Below are positions 45,307 through 55,043 of a stretch of 64,000 nucleotides of DNA, in pieces. Origin of the DNA: JAPPFW01 sp965200835 (GTDB lineage: Bacteria; Actinomycetota; Acidimicrobiia; Spongiisociales; Spongiisociaceae). Where the stretch lies: positions 558,001-622,000 of the forward strand of contig OZ241390.1 in NCBI GenBank assembly GCA_965200835.1, in the 5' to 3' direction. How positions within the stretch are numbered: the first letter of the stretch is position 1; each line of letters opens with the position of its first letter. Under the pieces are notes generated by a model. That model was not told the DNA's origin. It did not search any database and worked only from the letters and a program-made list of their open reading frames with translations. The position numbers and the translations under genes were made by a program.

Positions 45307-46512
45307 TCATGCGGCGAGATACAGCATCGGATCCACCGGTGCGCCGGCTTCCCTGACCTCGAAGTGGAGGTGAGGACCAGTGCAATACCCGGTACAGCCG
45401 ATGTATCCGATCACATCCCCGGCCAGCACCTCATCACCCACAGATACCGCCACTCCCGACTGGTGGGCATAGAGGCTGGACAGGCCACCCCCATGATCGA
45501 GAACCACCGTCCGGCCGTAGCCACCCCAGGTCTCTACGAAGATGACCAACCCATTGGCGGCCGCGTGGATCGGCTGGCCGGTGGGTGCTCCTATATCGAT
45601 GCCGGTATGCATCCGGTTGCCCCCCAGGATGGGATGGATCCTCATCCCCCACGGCGAAGTGATCGTGCCGCTCACCGGCCAGGCCAGCTTGCCGGGTGCC
45701 CGGCCCTCCCTGACCTGGCGCCGGAGGATCTCCAGCTCGATCCTCCGGGACTCGGCCTCCAGCGCGGCCACCTGCCGCTCGTGGTCGGCTATCTCGGCGG
45801 TCACCTGGGCGAGCAGGGCCTCCTGCCTAGACAGCTCCTGGCGGAGCTCTTCCCGAGCTGCTTCGACCGCCTCCCGGTATTGTCCAGCCTCTGCCACTCG
45901 TGCCTCCAGATCGGCGAGGAGCTGCTGTTCCCGTTGCTGCTCCTGCCGGAGACGGTCCTGCCGGTTCAATTCCTGACGCTCGAGAAGCTCGAGAGACAAC
46001 AGCAGGACCTCGGTGTCCTGCACGACGTTGCGGGAGTACTCCAGCCTGATGGCGCCAGCCTTGAGGTCCTCGGAACCGAACAGGACGGTATCGAGACCGG
46101 GGGAGGCGTTCATGTACATCTCTACCGCCTGCTCACGGATCATTCCGAGGGTCTGTTGCTGCTCGAACCTCGTACCCTCGATCTCCGCATTCAGCAGCCG
46201 GATCCGGCTATCCAGACTGGCTACCGCATCCTCAGCCACCAGCACCGCCCCTTCCGCCTGGATGAGGGCCACCTCCGCATCGGAAAGGAGGGCCATGATC
46301 TCGTCCATGCGTGCCTTGGTGGCCTCGAGGTCGTCCAGGAACGCCGTACGCTCGGACCGGGCAGCCTCGAGCCGGTTGCGCAGGCTCTCGATCTGCTGCT
46401 CCACTTCTTGGAGCCGGTCCTCCTCGTCCTGAGCGATGACCACCGGGGCGGGCGTGGCGATCATGGCCACGAGGACTGCCATCACCCATCCGACCAGCAG
46501 GCGTTGGCGCAC
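45307..46512 (-). CDS. Secreted coiled-coil M23 peptidase (murein hydrolase activator type)
   Basis: The 401-residue protein has a signal peptide, a long coiled coil (about residues 28-270; Glu/Gln/Leu-rich heptads) and a LytM/M23 domain with GNRMHTGIDIGAPTGQPIHA and the second zinc motif GPHLHFEVR. The layout is that of EnvC/RipC-type partners of FtsEX, and ftsX ends two bases before its GTG start, so division-site peptidoglycan splitting is the likely role. Both zinc motifs are intact, so it may be an active endopeptidase rather than a degenerate activator. Confidence 0.93.
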   Translation of the reverse strand: MRQRLLVGWVMAVLVAMIATPAPVVIAQDEEDRLQEVEQQIESLRNRLEAARSERTAFLDDLEATKARMDEIMALLSDAEVALIQAEGAVLVAEDAVASLDSRIRLLNAEIEGTRFEQQQTLGMIREQAVEMYMNASPGLDTVLFGSEDLKAGAIRLEYSRNVVQDTEVLLLSLELLERQELNRQDRLRQEQQREQQLLADLEARVAEAGQYREAVEAAREELRQELSRQEALLAQVTAEIADHERQVAALEAESRRIELEILRRQVREGRAPGKLAWPVSGTITSPWGMRIHPILGGNRMHTGIDIGAPTGQPIHAAANGLVIFVETWGGYGRTVVLDHGGGLSSLYAHQSGVAVSVGDEVLAGDVIGYIGCTGYCTGPHLHFEVREAGAPVDPMLYLAA

Positions 46513-46514
46513 CG

Positions 46515-47387
46515 TTACACCTTCAGGAACCGCCGCAGACCGAGGCTGCTGCCCAAGAACCCGGCCAGAGCACCGAAGGTCAGGATCATGAGGCCTCGGC
46601 TGAGGAGGAAGTCCCACTCCACTTGGAAACGGACGAGGATGTTGGTGGGGATACGCGCCAGGAGCTGATGGCTCCCGTAGACGGCAGCCACGGAGAGGGC
46701 ACCTCCCAACAGGCCCACCACTATCCCCTCCAGGATGAAGGGCACCCTGATGAACCAGTTGCCGGCACCCACCAACTTCATGATGGCTATCTCGTCGCGG
46801 CGAGCATATATAGCCATCCGGATGGTGTTGGCGATAAGCGCCACCGCCGCCGCCGCCATGATCGCTACCAGACCTATGCCGATCGAATTGAGCACCTGCG
46901 TCAGGTTCAGGAGCCGCTCGATGCCCTCGCTGAACACCGAGAGCCTCCTGAGCAAGGGATGGCCCACCAGCCGGAACTGCACCTCCTGGTAGGCAGAGAC
47001 GTCCTCGAGCTCCACCCGGATCGAGGCGGGCAGATCGGCAGCCGTGACGGTCTCGGCGAGCGCCGGCTGGTTGCTGTACATCTCCTGGAACTCCTGATAT
47101 GCGCCCGCCTTGTCCAGGTACCGGGCCTGGGCTACCTCCTCATAGCCTTGGATCTCCTCTAGGAAGGCGTTGTGGGCCACCGGACCACCCTCGTCCTTCA
47201 GGAAGATGATCAGGTGATCCCCGGACTGCCACTGCAAGGTGTTGACCCGCACCAGCTCGTTGAAGACCAATGCCCCGAAGGCCAGGGCCAGCGAGACGAA
47301 CACCGCCAGGACGGCGCCGGTGGCCACCAGCACGTTGCGGCGCAGGCTTATGAACGCTTCGCCGATCAGATACAGGAAGGTGCCCAT
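46515..47387 (-). CDS. ftsX: Cell division protein FtsX
   Basis: The 290-residue permease-like protein has four helices in the FtsX arrangement: one at the N-terminus (LVATGAVLAVFVSLALAFGA), a large extracellular loop (about residues 50-165) and three near the C-terminus. AIYARRDEIAIMKLVGAGNWFIRVPF is the family cytoplasmic loop. With FtsE it transmits ATP-driven change to the outside hydrolase encoded next. A 155-bp gap separates it from ftsE, whereas the pair usually overlaps. Confidence 0.94.
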   Translation of the reverse strand: MGTFLYLIGEAFISLRRNVLVATGAVLAVFVSLALAFGALVFNELVRVNTLQWQSGDHLIIFLKDEGGPVAHNAFLEEIQGYEEVAQARYLDKAGAYQEFQEMYSNQPALAETVTAADLPASIRVELEDVSAYQEVQFRLVGHPLLRRLSVFSEGIERLLNLTQVLNSIGIGLVAIMAAAAVALIANTIRMAIYARRDEIAIMKLVGAGNWFIRVPFILEGIVVGLLGGALSVAAVYGSHQLLARIPTNILVRFQVEWDFLLSRGLMILTFGALAGFLGSSLGLRRFLKV

Positions 47388-47542
47388 GCGCTAGATCTGC
47401 GGATCCACCAGCGACAGACCCGCCGAAGGCTGGAGTAGCACACACCTCGAGTGCCTGAGCCGGTCCGGTCCGGGAAGAGGTAGGCACCCATCCAGGCTCA
47501 TCGAGGACCCGGCAGCCAGCGGCTCACTTTGGCGGCCGATCA

Positions 47543-48244
47543 CTAAGGCTCCAGGGGATCGCTGGGTGACTCGTATCCGGAAGCAGCCTGGTCGCGCACC
47601 ACCCGGCCCCGTTCCAGCTGCACGACCCGGCGCTGCATGGCATCCACTATGGCGTGATCGTGGGTGGCCATCACGACGGTCGTGCCGGTGCGGTTGATCC
47701 GGTCCAGGAGACGCATGATGCCCACCGAAGTGGCCGGGTCCAGGTTCCCGGTCGGCTCGTCCGCCATCAGGATGGGAGGGCGGTTGACGAAGGCCCGAGC
47801 AATCGAGACCCGTTGCTGCTCCCCACCGGATAGCTGGCGGGGATAGCGGTCAGCCTTGGCGGACAGACCCACCAGCTCGAGCACCCGCGGCACATGGTGG
47901 CGCACGATGGAGCGGGGACACCCGGTCACTTTGAGCGCGAAAGCGACGTTCTCAGCCACGGTCTTGTTGGGCAGCAGCTTGAAGTCCTGGAATACGGTAC
48001 CGACCGTGCGGCGGAGGTAAGGGACCTTCCACGAGGGCATCTTGGTGATGTCCTTGCCCGCTACCCAGATCTTGCCCCTGGTCACCTTCTCCTCGCGCAG
48101 GCACATGCGGATCAGGGTCGACTTGCCGGAGCCGGACGGACCGACCAGGAAGACGAACTCTCCTCTCCTGATGTCCATCCCGACGTCACGGACCGCAACG
48201 ATGCCGCCGTCGTATACCTTTGCCACTTTGTGGAGCCGGATCAT
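47543..48244 (-). CDS. ftsE: Cell division ATP-binding protein FtsE
   Basis: The 233-residue ABC ATPase has Walker A GPSGSGKSTLI, the signature LSGGEQQRVSIARA, Walker B ILMADEPTGNLD and the switch His in VVMATHDHAI. The N-terminus MIRLHKVAKVYDGGIVAVRD fits FtsE. It follows prfB by 76 bp, a common actinobacterial order (prfB-ftsE-ftsX-smpB-ssrA). Confidence 0.94.
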   Translation of the reverse strand: MIRLHKVAKVYDGGIVAVRDVGMDIRRGEFVFLVGPSGSGKSTLIRMCLREEKVTRGKIWVAGKDITKMPSWKVPYLRRTVGTVFQDFKLLPNKTVAENVAFALKVTGCPRSIVRHHVPRVLELVGLSAKADRYPRQLSGGEQQRVSIARAFVNRPPILMADEPTGNLDPATSVGIMRLLDRINRTGTTVVMATHDHAIVDAMQRRVVQLERGRVVRDQAASGYESPSDPLEP

Positions 48245-48320
48245 GAGCGCTCCAATAGCTGATGTCGCGAGGTGTGCGGAGAGCTGAGGTTAACCAGGCC
48301 GGGGCCCAGTACCGAGGCTT

Positions 48321-49446
48321 TTACTGCCCGCGGTCCGCCCGTTCCCTCTCCGCCCGCCGCCAGTGCAGGAAGGACTCCGTGAGCCGGGCGAGGTCGCCAT
48401 CGAGCACCCCGCCCACATTCCCGATCTCGAGACCGGTTCTGAGGTCCTTGACCTGCTGGTAAGGCTGCAGGACGTAGGACCGTATCTGGCGCCCCCAACC
48501 TGCCTCCGTCTGCTCGCCCCGGATCTGGTCCAGCTCGCGCCGGCGCTCCGCTCGCGCCACTTCGGCCAGCCTCGCCTTCAGCAGGGTCATGGCCCTGGCC
48601 CGGTTCTGGATTTGGGACCGCTCGGCCTGGCAAGCCACCACGATCCCGGTCGGCAGGTGGGTGAGGCGCACCGCCGAGTCGGTGGTGTTCACATGCTGGC
48701 CCCCGGCACCTTGGGATCGGTAGGTATCGATCCGCAGATCCTCGGAGTCGATCTCGACCTGGGCATCTTCGACTAGGGGCACCACATCCACGCCGGCGAA
48801 CGACGTGTGGCGCCGGGAGTTGGAATCGAACGGCGAGATCCGCACCAGCCGATGGACGCCCCGTTCAGCCTCCAGGACCGCGTAGGCGTGGGTTCCCTGC
48901 ACTGTGAGGGTGGCCGACTTGATACCGGCCTCCTCCCCCCCCTGCAGATCGTCGATCTCGTGGGCAAGACCGAGATCCGACAGGTAACGGATGTACATCC
49001 TGACCATGATCTCCGCCCAGTCCTGGGCGTCCACCCCTCCTGCACCGGCATGGACGCTGAGGATCGCCGGATGGTTGTCGTACTCGCCGAAGTACAGTGA
49101 CTCGCGCTCCAGGTCGGCAATCCGCGCCGCGGCTGACACCAGCTCTTCGCCGACCTCGGCCAGGGTGTCGGTATCCCCGTCCTCCTCGGCCAGGTCGGCA
49201 AGCAGCTCGGCGTCTTCCAGCTCGCTGTACAAGTCCTGGACCCGGCTCACCAGCCTATCTATTCGACCCAGCCGGCGGGTCAGCCGGGTAGCGCGGTCAG
49301 GATCGTCCCAGAGGTCAGGGCGGGCGACCTGCGCTCGGAGTTTCCTCAGCTCGACTTGCTTGGAGTCGATATCAAAGGAACCTCCGGGCGTCCGAGAGGC
49401 GGGCGCGGAGGTCGTCCAGAAGCAAGCGGGGGTCGGGGCGGTCCAT
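48321..49446 (-). CDS. prfB: Peptide chain release factor 2, with programmed +1 frameshift
   Basis: RF2 recognises UGA and UAA. The first 24 codons (MDRPDPRLLLDDLRARLSDA...RRFL) lie in one frame and end at UGA 49374-49372; after a +1 shift the remaining 350 codons give the RF2 body, including the GGQ motif in YRSQGAGGQHVNTTDSAVRL and the codon-recognition region LVRISPFDSNSRRHTSFA. The total is about 374 residues. Calling only the second frame would give a false upstream start. The shift makes RF2 self-regulating: scarce RF2 favours frameshifting and its own synthesis. Confidence 0.95.
49371..49385 (-). promoter_or_regulatory. prfB programmed frameshift site
   Basis: The minus strand reads GGAGG-TTC-CTT-TGA-T. 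The Shine-Dalgarno-like GGAGG, a three-base spacer, the slippery codon CTT and the in-frame UGA match the known RF2 recoding site (consensus AGGGGG-TAT-CTT-TGA-C), except that the base after UGA is T rather than the usual C. Confidence 0.92.
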
Positions 49447-49596
49447 AGCGGCGATAGGTTAGCGGCTCCGGCGCAGCAGGTGGCCGACCGAGGCACCAGC
49501 GATCACCTCCTGCGCCAGGATGGGACGAAGCGGTTCGTATAGTCCAGCAAGAACGGCTCATGGGCAGGGGTCTGCGAGGCAGAGAGTTGGGATGCT

Positions 49597-49803
49597 ATGA
49601 GTTTCAGAACCTTCTTTCGGCTGCTTAGGCACAATGCGTTCCGTGATCCCTCTGCGGAAGTTGATCACTCACTCGCCACAACGGCGAAAGACGCCCTGCA
49701 CAACTGCGGTCGTAGCGAGATCAGCTCTACGGGCGCGGTTTACGATCACATCGCGAAATACGCCCAGAACTATGCCGACTCCTTCAAGAAGAAAGACAGT
49801 TAG
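49597..49803 (+). CDS. Small hypothetical protein
   Basis: A possible 68-residue protein starts at ATG 49597 (MSFRTFFRLLRHNAFRDPSA) and ends with a Lys-rich tail (YADSFKKKDS). Composition is protein-like and base composition is lower in GC than its neighbours. No family is recognised, and the ribosome binding site (AGAGAGTTGGG, about 10 bases upstream) is moderate. It may be a real small gene or chance. Confidence 0.35.
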   Translation: MSFRTFFRLLRHNAFRDPSAEVDHSLATTAKDALHNCGRSEISSTGAVYDHIAKYAQNYADSFKKKDS

Positions 49804-49849
49804 GCCGCTCGCGTTCCCACTCCGTAACCCTGAACCGAACTTGGTCTCC

Positions 49850-50805
49850 TCAGGGACCGCTCACGATGTCCGCGTCATCCAGATCAGAGCGTATGGCCCA
49901 GACCTGGTTCAGAGCTCGTTCTATCTCCAGGCTCGGGCCGCCTGCTGCCTCGACACAGTGAGCCGCCCCGGCGGATACATCGCAGGCGGCCACTGCCAGC
50001 TGTAGTGCCCTCGCCTCGATCTGAGCTAGCGAACGTTCCGGCAAGTCCGCTACGTAGGTACCTGCTCGGCGCCGAATACCCACGTCCTCTCCCCCGAGGT
50101 GCTGGAGAGGCCCGGTCACTGCCAAGAACTCAGCCGGCACTTCTTCGGTCAGCGAAGTTACCTCATGCGTTCTGGCGGGTTTGGTGCCACCGAGGCAGAT
50201 GACCGCCTTCAGGGAGCTCTCGATGACCATCTGCGCCGCGCGGCAAATGTCGACCATTCGGCGGTGGCGGTAGTGTTCGAAGTCGGCCCTGTCCTCCTGC
50301 TCTCGGGCTTTCCGCTCGAACCGTCCGGGCTCAAGAGTCCTATCAAGCTCTAGCAAGGCGTTGGCTGCATCGTTCAGGCGGGCCAGAGCTTCGCCCCGGT
50401 TGTCTGCCGGCAGACCGATCCTCTTTCCCCAATCGATATCCTCCACCGGCGGCCGGTCGACTACCAGGACCGCATGACGAGCGACCGACACCTCGAAGGA
50501 CGAGCTGACCCACCGGGTACGATGCTCCCACTCGGGCCGGTCAGTTACGAACACATCGACCTCGCGGTCGGTCAGCTGCCGCGCGCAACCGACCAGATCC
50601 CGTTTTAGCCCGTAGCGACCGCGATAGTCACCGATGTCATCGAAAACCGCCACCACGTCGATATCGCTCTCTCGGTCCGCCTCTCCACGAGCAACCGACC
50701 CGAACACCAACACCTGACCGCCCCCTGCTCGAGGAAAGCGCCCGCCACCTGGCGTACCTCCTCCAGCGTCGGAACATCATCCTGCCGAATCGAAACCCGT
50801 GCCAT
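49850..50805 (-). pseudogene. MNT nucleotidyltransferase - HEPN fusion gene with a frameshift
   Basis: From ATG 50805 the product begins MARVSIRQDDVPTLEEVRQV and AGAFLEQG, then the frame is lost at a G5 run (about 50724-50720). One base later the other frame continues LVFGSVARGEADRESDIDVV, the nucleotidyltransferase motif GSxxRGExxxxSDxD, to a HEPN-like helical region (RMVDICRAAQMVIESSLKAV then THEVTSLTEEVP) and a stop at 49850. Minimal nucleotidyltransferase/HEPN pairs often act as toxin-antitoxin systems; here they are fused. A GTG at 50713 could start the second part alone, but it would lack the first helix of the fold. Confidence 0.65.
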
Positions 50806-50877
50806 ACCACCCACCCTAACGCCGAACAACGGAATATGACAGACCCTCAACTGTCCCGGCGACCGGAGAAGCCAGAT

Positions 50878-53523
50878 TCAGACCCGGCGCCACGCTCCCA
50901 GGCAGGTGTCCATCTTCGAACACTTCTTGGCTTTGATGCCCGATCCGCACGGGCAGGGAGCGTTCCGTCCCACCTTCCTGGACTTGGCTCGCCGCTTCTT
51001 GCGCGGGCCCGAGGCATTCACGGTCTGGGGACCGGCCACTCGCTTGGTCTCCGCCACCTCCACCCGATACAGGTAGCGGGTGGTGTCCCGCTTGACCGAC
51101 TCCACCATGTCGGTGAACATGTCGTACCCCTCGCGCTGGTACTCGGTGAGCGGGTTCCGCTGCCCCATGGCCCGCAGACCGATCCCGGCCCGCAAGTAGT
51201 CCATGTCCGAGAGGTGCTCGCGCCACTTGTTGTCGATGATCGACAACACCAAGCCATGCTCGATGCGGCGCATCAGCTCGGGGGTGAGCTCGACCTCCCG
51301 TTGGTCATAGCACCGCACCGCCTCGTCGACCGCCATGGTGGCCACCTCGTCGATCGACCCGGTGGCCAACGCTAGGTCTTCGGCCCGCAGCTGCGACGGG
51401 TAGATGACCTGTAGCTCGCGTAGGAGAGACTCGTAATCCCAGTCCCGTGGGGCGATTTCCGGGCTCAGGCTGCTTCGAGTGGCGCTCTCGACGACCTCCT
51501 CGATCCACCCGACCACCAGATCCCGGCTCTGCCCGCTCCGCAATATCCCGTCGCGCCACTCGTAGACCACCTCCCGCTGGCGGTTCATGACCTGGTCGTA
51601 TTTGAGGACGTTCTTCCGGATCTCGAAGTTCTGGGACTCAACCTGCGACTGGGCTCGCTCCACCGCCTTGGTGACCATCTTGGCTTCGATCGGCACCTCG
51701 TCCGGGATCTTCAGGCGCCCCATGATGTTGGCGACCCGGTCACTGGCGAAACGCTCCATCAGATCGTCACCGAGCGACAGGTAGAACCGTGACTCTCCGG
51801 GGTCACCCTGCCGACCCGATCGACCCCTGAGCTGGTTGTCGATCCGGCGGCTGTCGTGGCGTTCGGTCCCCAACACATACAACCCGCCGGCGTCCAGCAC
51901 CTGGGAGCGAGCCTCCGAAGTGCGGGTGGAGAAGTCGGCCAGCAATCGCCGGTACTCGACCTCGCGGGGCTTGCTCCCAGGTGTCAGGTCGGGTCGCTTC
52001 TTGATGGCGGCCTGCGCCAGACCCTCCGGGTTGCCACCCAGCTGGATATCCACTCCCCTGCCCGCCATGTTGGTGGCTACCGTCACCGCGCCGGGCCGGC
52101 CTGCCTGGGCGATGATCTCGGCTTCTCGGGCATGGTGTTTGGCGTTCAGCACCTCGTGGCTTATGCCATGCCGTCGCAACATGCGCGAGACCCGTTCGGA
52201 TTTCTCGATGGAGATGGTTCCCACCAGCACCGGCTGGCCGGCCTCGTGCCGGTCCGCAATGTCGGACACCAGCGCCATGAACTTGGCGTCCTCGCTCTTG
52301 TAGATGACGTCGGGCTGGTCGACCCGGGCAACCTGCTGGTTGGTGGGGATCTCCACCACTTCGAGACCGTAGATCTGAGAGAACTCCGAGGCTTCGGTGA
52401 GCGCGGTACCGGTCATCCCGGCCAGCTTCTTGTAGAGGCGGAAGTAGTTCTGGAGGGTGATGGTGGCCAGGGTCTGGTTCTCCTCCTTGATCCGAACGCC
52501 TTCCTTGGCCTCGATGGCTTGATGCAGTCCCTCCGAATAGCGGCGACCCTCCAGCACCCGTCCGGTGAACTCGTCGACGATCATCACTTGGCCGTGGTTA
52601 ACCAGATACTCGACGTCCCGCCGGTATAGTTCCTTCGCCCGCAGGGCCTGCTCGAGGTGATGCACGAAATCGACCGCCGCATGGTCGTACATGTTCTCGA
52701 CACCCAGGATCTGCTCGACCCTGCTTACCCCTTCCTCGGTGGTCAACACCTGACGCTTGCCTTGGTCCACTTCGTAGTGGACGCCCTCCCGCAGTCCCCG
52801 TACCAGCCCGGCGAACTGGCGATACCACCTGGCGGTGTCCCCGACCCGGCCCGAGATGATCAGGGGGGTCCTGGCCTCGTCGATCAGGATCGAGTCGACC
52901 TCATCCACGATGGCGTAGCTGTGAGGTCGCTGCACGCGCGCCTCTGTGCTCATCGCCATGTTGTCCCGCAGGTAGTCGAAGCCGAATTCGTTGTTGGTTC
53001 CGTAGGTGACATCGGCCTGATAGGCCGGGCGGCGGTGGGCCGGATCATCCCCGGCCTGGATCAACCCGACCTCGAGACCGAGAAATCGGTATATCCCACC
53101 CATCCATTCGGCATCCCGGGAGGCCAGGTAGTCGTTGACCGTGACGACATGGACGCCGTCGCCGGCCAGCGCGTTCAGATAGACCGGCATGGTCGAGACC
53201 AGGGTCTTGCCCTCCCCGGTCCGCATCTCGGCGATCATTCCCTTGTGGAGGGCGGCGGCCCCTACTACCTGAACGTCGTAGTGACGCTGGCCGAGCACCC
53301 GCCATGCGGTCTCCCTCACTGTTGCGAAGGCCTCGGGTGCCAACTCATCCAGCGACTCCCCGGCCGCCAGCCGGCTACGGAACTCGACCGTCCGGGCGGC
53401 CAGGTCATCGTCACCGAGGCGCGCTACGGCCGGTTCCAGCGCATTGACCTGGCCGGCCAGCCGCTGGAGGGACTTCAGCGTCTTCGCCTCGCCAACCCGA
53501 AGCACCTTGCTAAGAAATGACAT
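50878..53523 (-). CDS. secA: Preprotein translocase ATPase SecA
   Basis: The 881-residue motor drives secretion through SecYEG. Helicase motifs are AEMRTGEGKTLVSTMPVYLN (Walker A), AIVDEVDSILIDEARTPLII (Walker B), TGTALTEASEF and NMAGRGVDIQLGGN. The C-terminal SEC-C zinc motif APCPCGSGIKAKKC is present. Length and motifs indicate the housekeeping SecA, needed for the many exported proteins seen here. No second secA is in the window. Confidence 0.97.
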   Translation of the reverse strand: MSFLSKVLRVGEAKTLKSLQRLAGQVNALEPAVARLGDDDLAARTVEFRSRLAAGESLDELAPEAFATVRETAWRVLGQRHYDVQVVGAAALHKGMIAEMRTGEGKTLVSTMPVYLNALAGDGVHVVTVNDYLASRDAEWMGGIYRFLGLEVGLIQAGDDPAHRRPAYQADVTYGTNNEFGFDYLRDNMAMSTEARVQRPHSYAIVDEVDSILIDEARTPLIISGRVGDTARWYRQFAGLVRGLREGVHYEVDQGKRQVLTTEEGVSRVEQILGVENMYDHAAVDFVHHLEQALRAKELYRRDVEYLVNHGQVMIVDEFTGRVLEGRRYSEGLHQAIEAKEGVRIKEENQTLATITLQNYFRLYKKLAGMTGTALTEASEFSQIYGLEVVEIPTNQQVARVDQPDVIYKSEDAKFMALVSDIADRHEAGQPVLVGTISIEKSERVSRMLRRHGISHEVLNAKHHAREAEIIAQAGRPGAVTVATNMAGRGVDIQLGGNPEGLAQAAIKKRPDLTPGSKPREVEYRRLLADFSTRTSEARSQVLDAGGLYVLGTERHDSRRIDNQLRGRSGRQGDPGESRFYLSLGDDLMERFASDRVANIMGRLKIPDEVPIEAKMVTKAVERAQSQVESQNFEIRKNVLKYDQVMNRQREVVYEWRDGILRSGQSRDLVVGWIEEVVESATRSSLSPEIAPRDWDYESLLRELQVIYPSQLRAEDLALATGSIDEVATMAVDEAVRCYDQREVELTPELMRRIEHGLVLSIIDNKWREHLSDMDYLRAGIGLRAMGQRNPLTEYQREGYDMFTDMVESVKRDTTRYLYRVEVAETKRVAGPQTVNASGPRKKRRAKSRKVGRNAPCPCGSGIKAKKCSKMDTCLGAWRRV

Positions 53524-53698
53524 GCGTGCAGTTTTACCTTGCTGGGAAGTGACTCGTTGCCCGCCCGCGCCGAGGGGAACACATCCGGATGCCGCCCCAC
53601 GGTCGGGCCTACCATGTTACCGACCCGGTGGTTTAGAGAGCCCTCACGAGCCCCTTATCCTCGGATGGTGGCTCGTCCGGCGACACCGGAACCGAAAC

Positions 53699-54277
53699 TC
53701 ACTCGGGCTCGATCAGCCCTAGCCTCCCATCCTTGCGGCGATAGAGCACTCCGAACCTGCCGGTCTCCGAGTTGTTGAACACTAGGAAGGACTGGCCCTG
53801 TTGTTCCATCACCAATGCGGCGTCCTCGGGAGTCATCGGCTTTCCGGCTGCCCGCCGAACCCGGACGATCTCGGGGGCTCGGTGCCCCACTTCACGTGAT
53901 CGATCGGTGCGGCCGGCCAGGGGGTCCGCGCGCTCCGCGTGCTGCGGGCGTTGCCGGCGCCGCTCGATCAACCGTTCGCCGAGACGGCGAAGGCGGACTG
54001 CGAAGCGGTCAGCGGCGGCATCCAGCGCACGCTCCACGGTGTCGCCCTCCCCTTCGGCCCGGGCGTCATGGCGAGCCGCGCGGGTGGAGATCTCGGCCCT
54101 GAATCGCTGACCACGCTCCGGTGGATCCAACCTCACCAGGTTGACCTCCACGTCACCCAAGCGACCGAAGAAATGCGCGGCACGCTCCACCCTGCCCACG
54201 GCGTAGGCTTCGATCCGATCATCGACCCGAACTCCCCGGCCGGATATCCGAACCTTCATCCCCGCGACCTTAGCCAT
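53699..54277 (-). CDS. hpf: Long-form ribosome hibernation promoting factor
   Basis: The 192-residue protein has the N-terminal beta-alpha fold (MKVRISGRGVRVDDRIEAYA) and the C-terminal dimerisation domain (MTPEDAALVMEQQGQSFLVF then GRFGVLYRRKDGRLGLIEPE) of long HPF, which pairs 70S ribosomes into 100S dimers. The middle linker is very Arg-rich. MAKVAGMKVRISG is taken as the start; the internal Met at residue 7 is also possible. Confidence 0.94.
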   Translation of the reverse strand: MAKVAGMKVRISGRGVRVDDRIEAYAVGRVERAAHFFGRLGDVEVNLVRLDPPERGQRFRAEISTRAARHDARAEGEGDTVERALDAAADRFAVRLRRLGERLIERRRQRPQHAERADPLAGRTDRSREVGHRAPEIVRVRRAAGKPMTPEDAALVMEQQGQSFLVFNNSETGRFGVLYRRKDGRLGLIEPE

Positions 54278-54281
54278 ACCT

Positions 54282-54911
54282 TCATCCAGAAGTACCTCGA
54301 CCAGCCGATTTGGACGCGGCTGTTTTTCCGCCTCCGGGGGTCTTCGGCCATGGGGATCGGGTGACCGTCACCGCCCGAGTTACTACGCCACCGCAGCTCT
54401 GCGCGGCCGCGGTAAGGGTGGCTCCCGTGGTCAGAACATCATCGATGAGTACCGCCCTCGGCGGCACCTTCCCGACCAGGCGGAAGCGGAGCCCCTCGGA
54501 TCTCCGGTCTCGTAGCTGACTCCGGCGGTATACGGGCGCCCTCAGCAGGTCCGCCACCTCGAGACCAGCAGCCCTGGCAACCGCCCGGGCTAGGACACGA
54601 CCTTGATCGACCCCGTAACGGATCCGGCGCCCGAGGGTCCGCGGAACCGGCACCAGGACCGACACGTCCGGGGGAAGTAAATCAGCCAGATCCGGGGCGA
54701 GCACCCAGGCTATCCGGTCGACTCCCCGGTACTTGAGAGCATGGACCGCCGAGCGGATCGGACCTTCATGGACGAACAGGGACCGGACCAGCACACCCAA
54801 CCCCAACCTGACCTCCCCAGCCCCCTGGAGGAACCGGCAACAGGCCCGACAGAACCGGCCATCCCCGACCACCATCTGCTCTTTCCACCATCCACAAACT
54901 ACACACACCAT
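54282..54911 (-). CDS. ComF family phosphoribosyltransferase-like protein
   Basis: The 209-residue protein has an N-terminal zinc-binding part (CVVCGWW...CRACCRF), a YRGVDRIAWVLAPDLA segment, VPVPRTLGRRIRYGVDQ and the PRPP loop VLIDDVLTTGATLTAAA. ComF relatives take part in DNA uptake in competent bacteria, but many actinobacterial copies have unknown roles. It ends four bases before the hpf start, so the two are co-transcribed. ATG 54911 is chosen to begin just before the first Cys pair. Confidence 0.9.
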   Translation of the reverse strand: MVCVVCGWWKEQMVVGDGRFCRACCRFLQGAGEVRLGLGVLVRSLFVHEGPIRSAVHALKYRGVDRIAWVLAPDLADLLPPDVSVLVPVPRTLGRRIRYGVDQGRVLARAVARAAGLEVADLLRAPVYRRSQLRDRRSEGLRFRLVGKVPPRAVLIDDVLTTGATLTAAAQSCGGVVTRAVTVTRSPWPKTPGGGKTAASKSAGRGTSG

Positions 54912-55043
54912 AGCCCAACGATAACTTGTGGCTATGACAGGATGGCTTCGAACCTCGAACGTCACCTTCCATCCGCACGGCTAGGCGGGGATGTGCGGTG
55001 ATCCAAGCCGATGTTGATCGGTCGGTTGCCTACTCCTGAAGTC

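Noticed and set aside
48321..49496. prfB as a single-frame 391-residue gene starting at 49496
   Set aside because: The extra N-terminal residues (MPRSATCCAGAANLSPL...) are unlike RF2. The true N-terminus is in the other frame and joins through the CTT-TGA frameshift site.
49850..50713. An intact nucleotidyltransferase gene starting at GTG 50713
   Set aside because: That start removes the first helix of the fold, and the missing helix is present just upstream in the other frame with its own ATG (50805). A frameshift is more likely.
53699..54364. Plus-strand ORFs opposite hpf
   Set aside because: They are shadows of the Arg-rich HPF linker; the minus-strand frame has clear HPF N- and C-domains.
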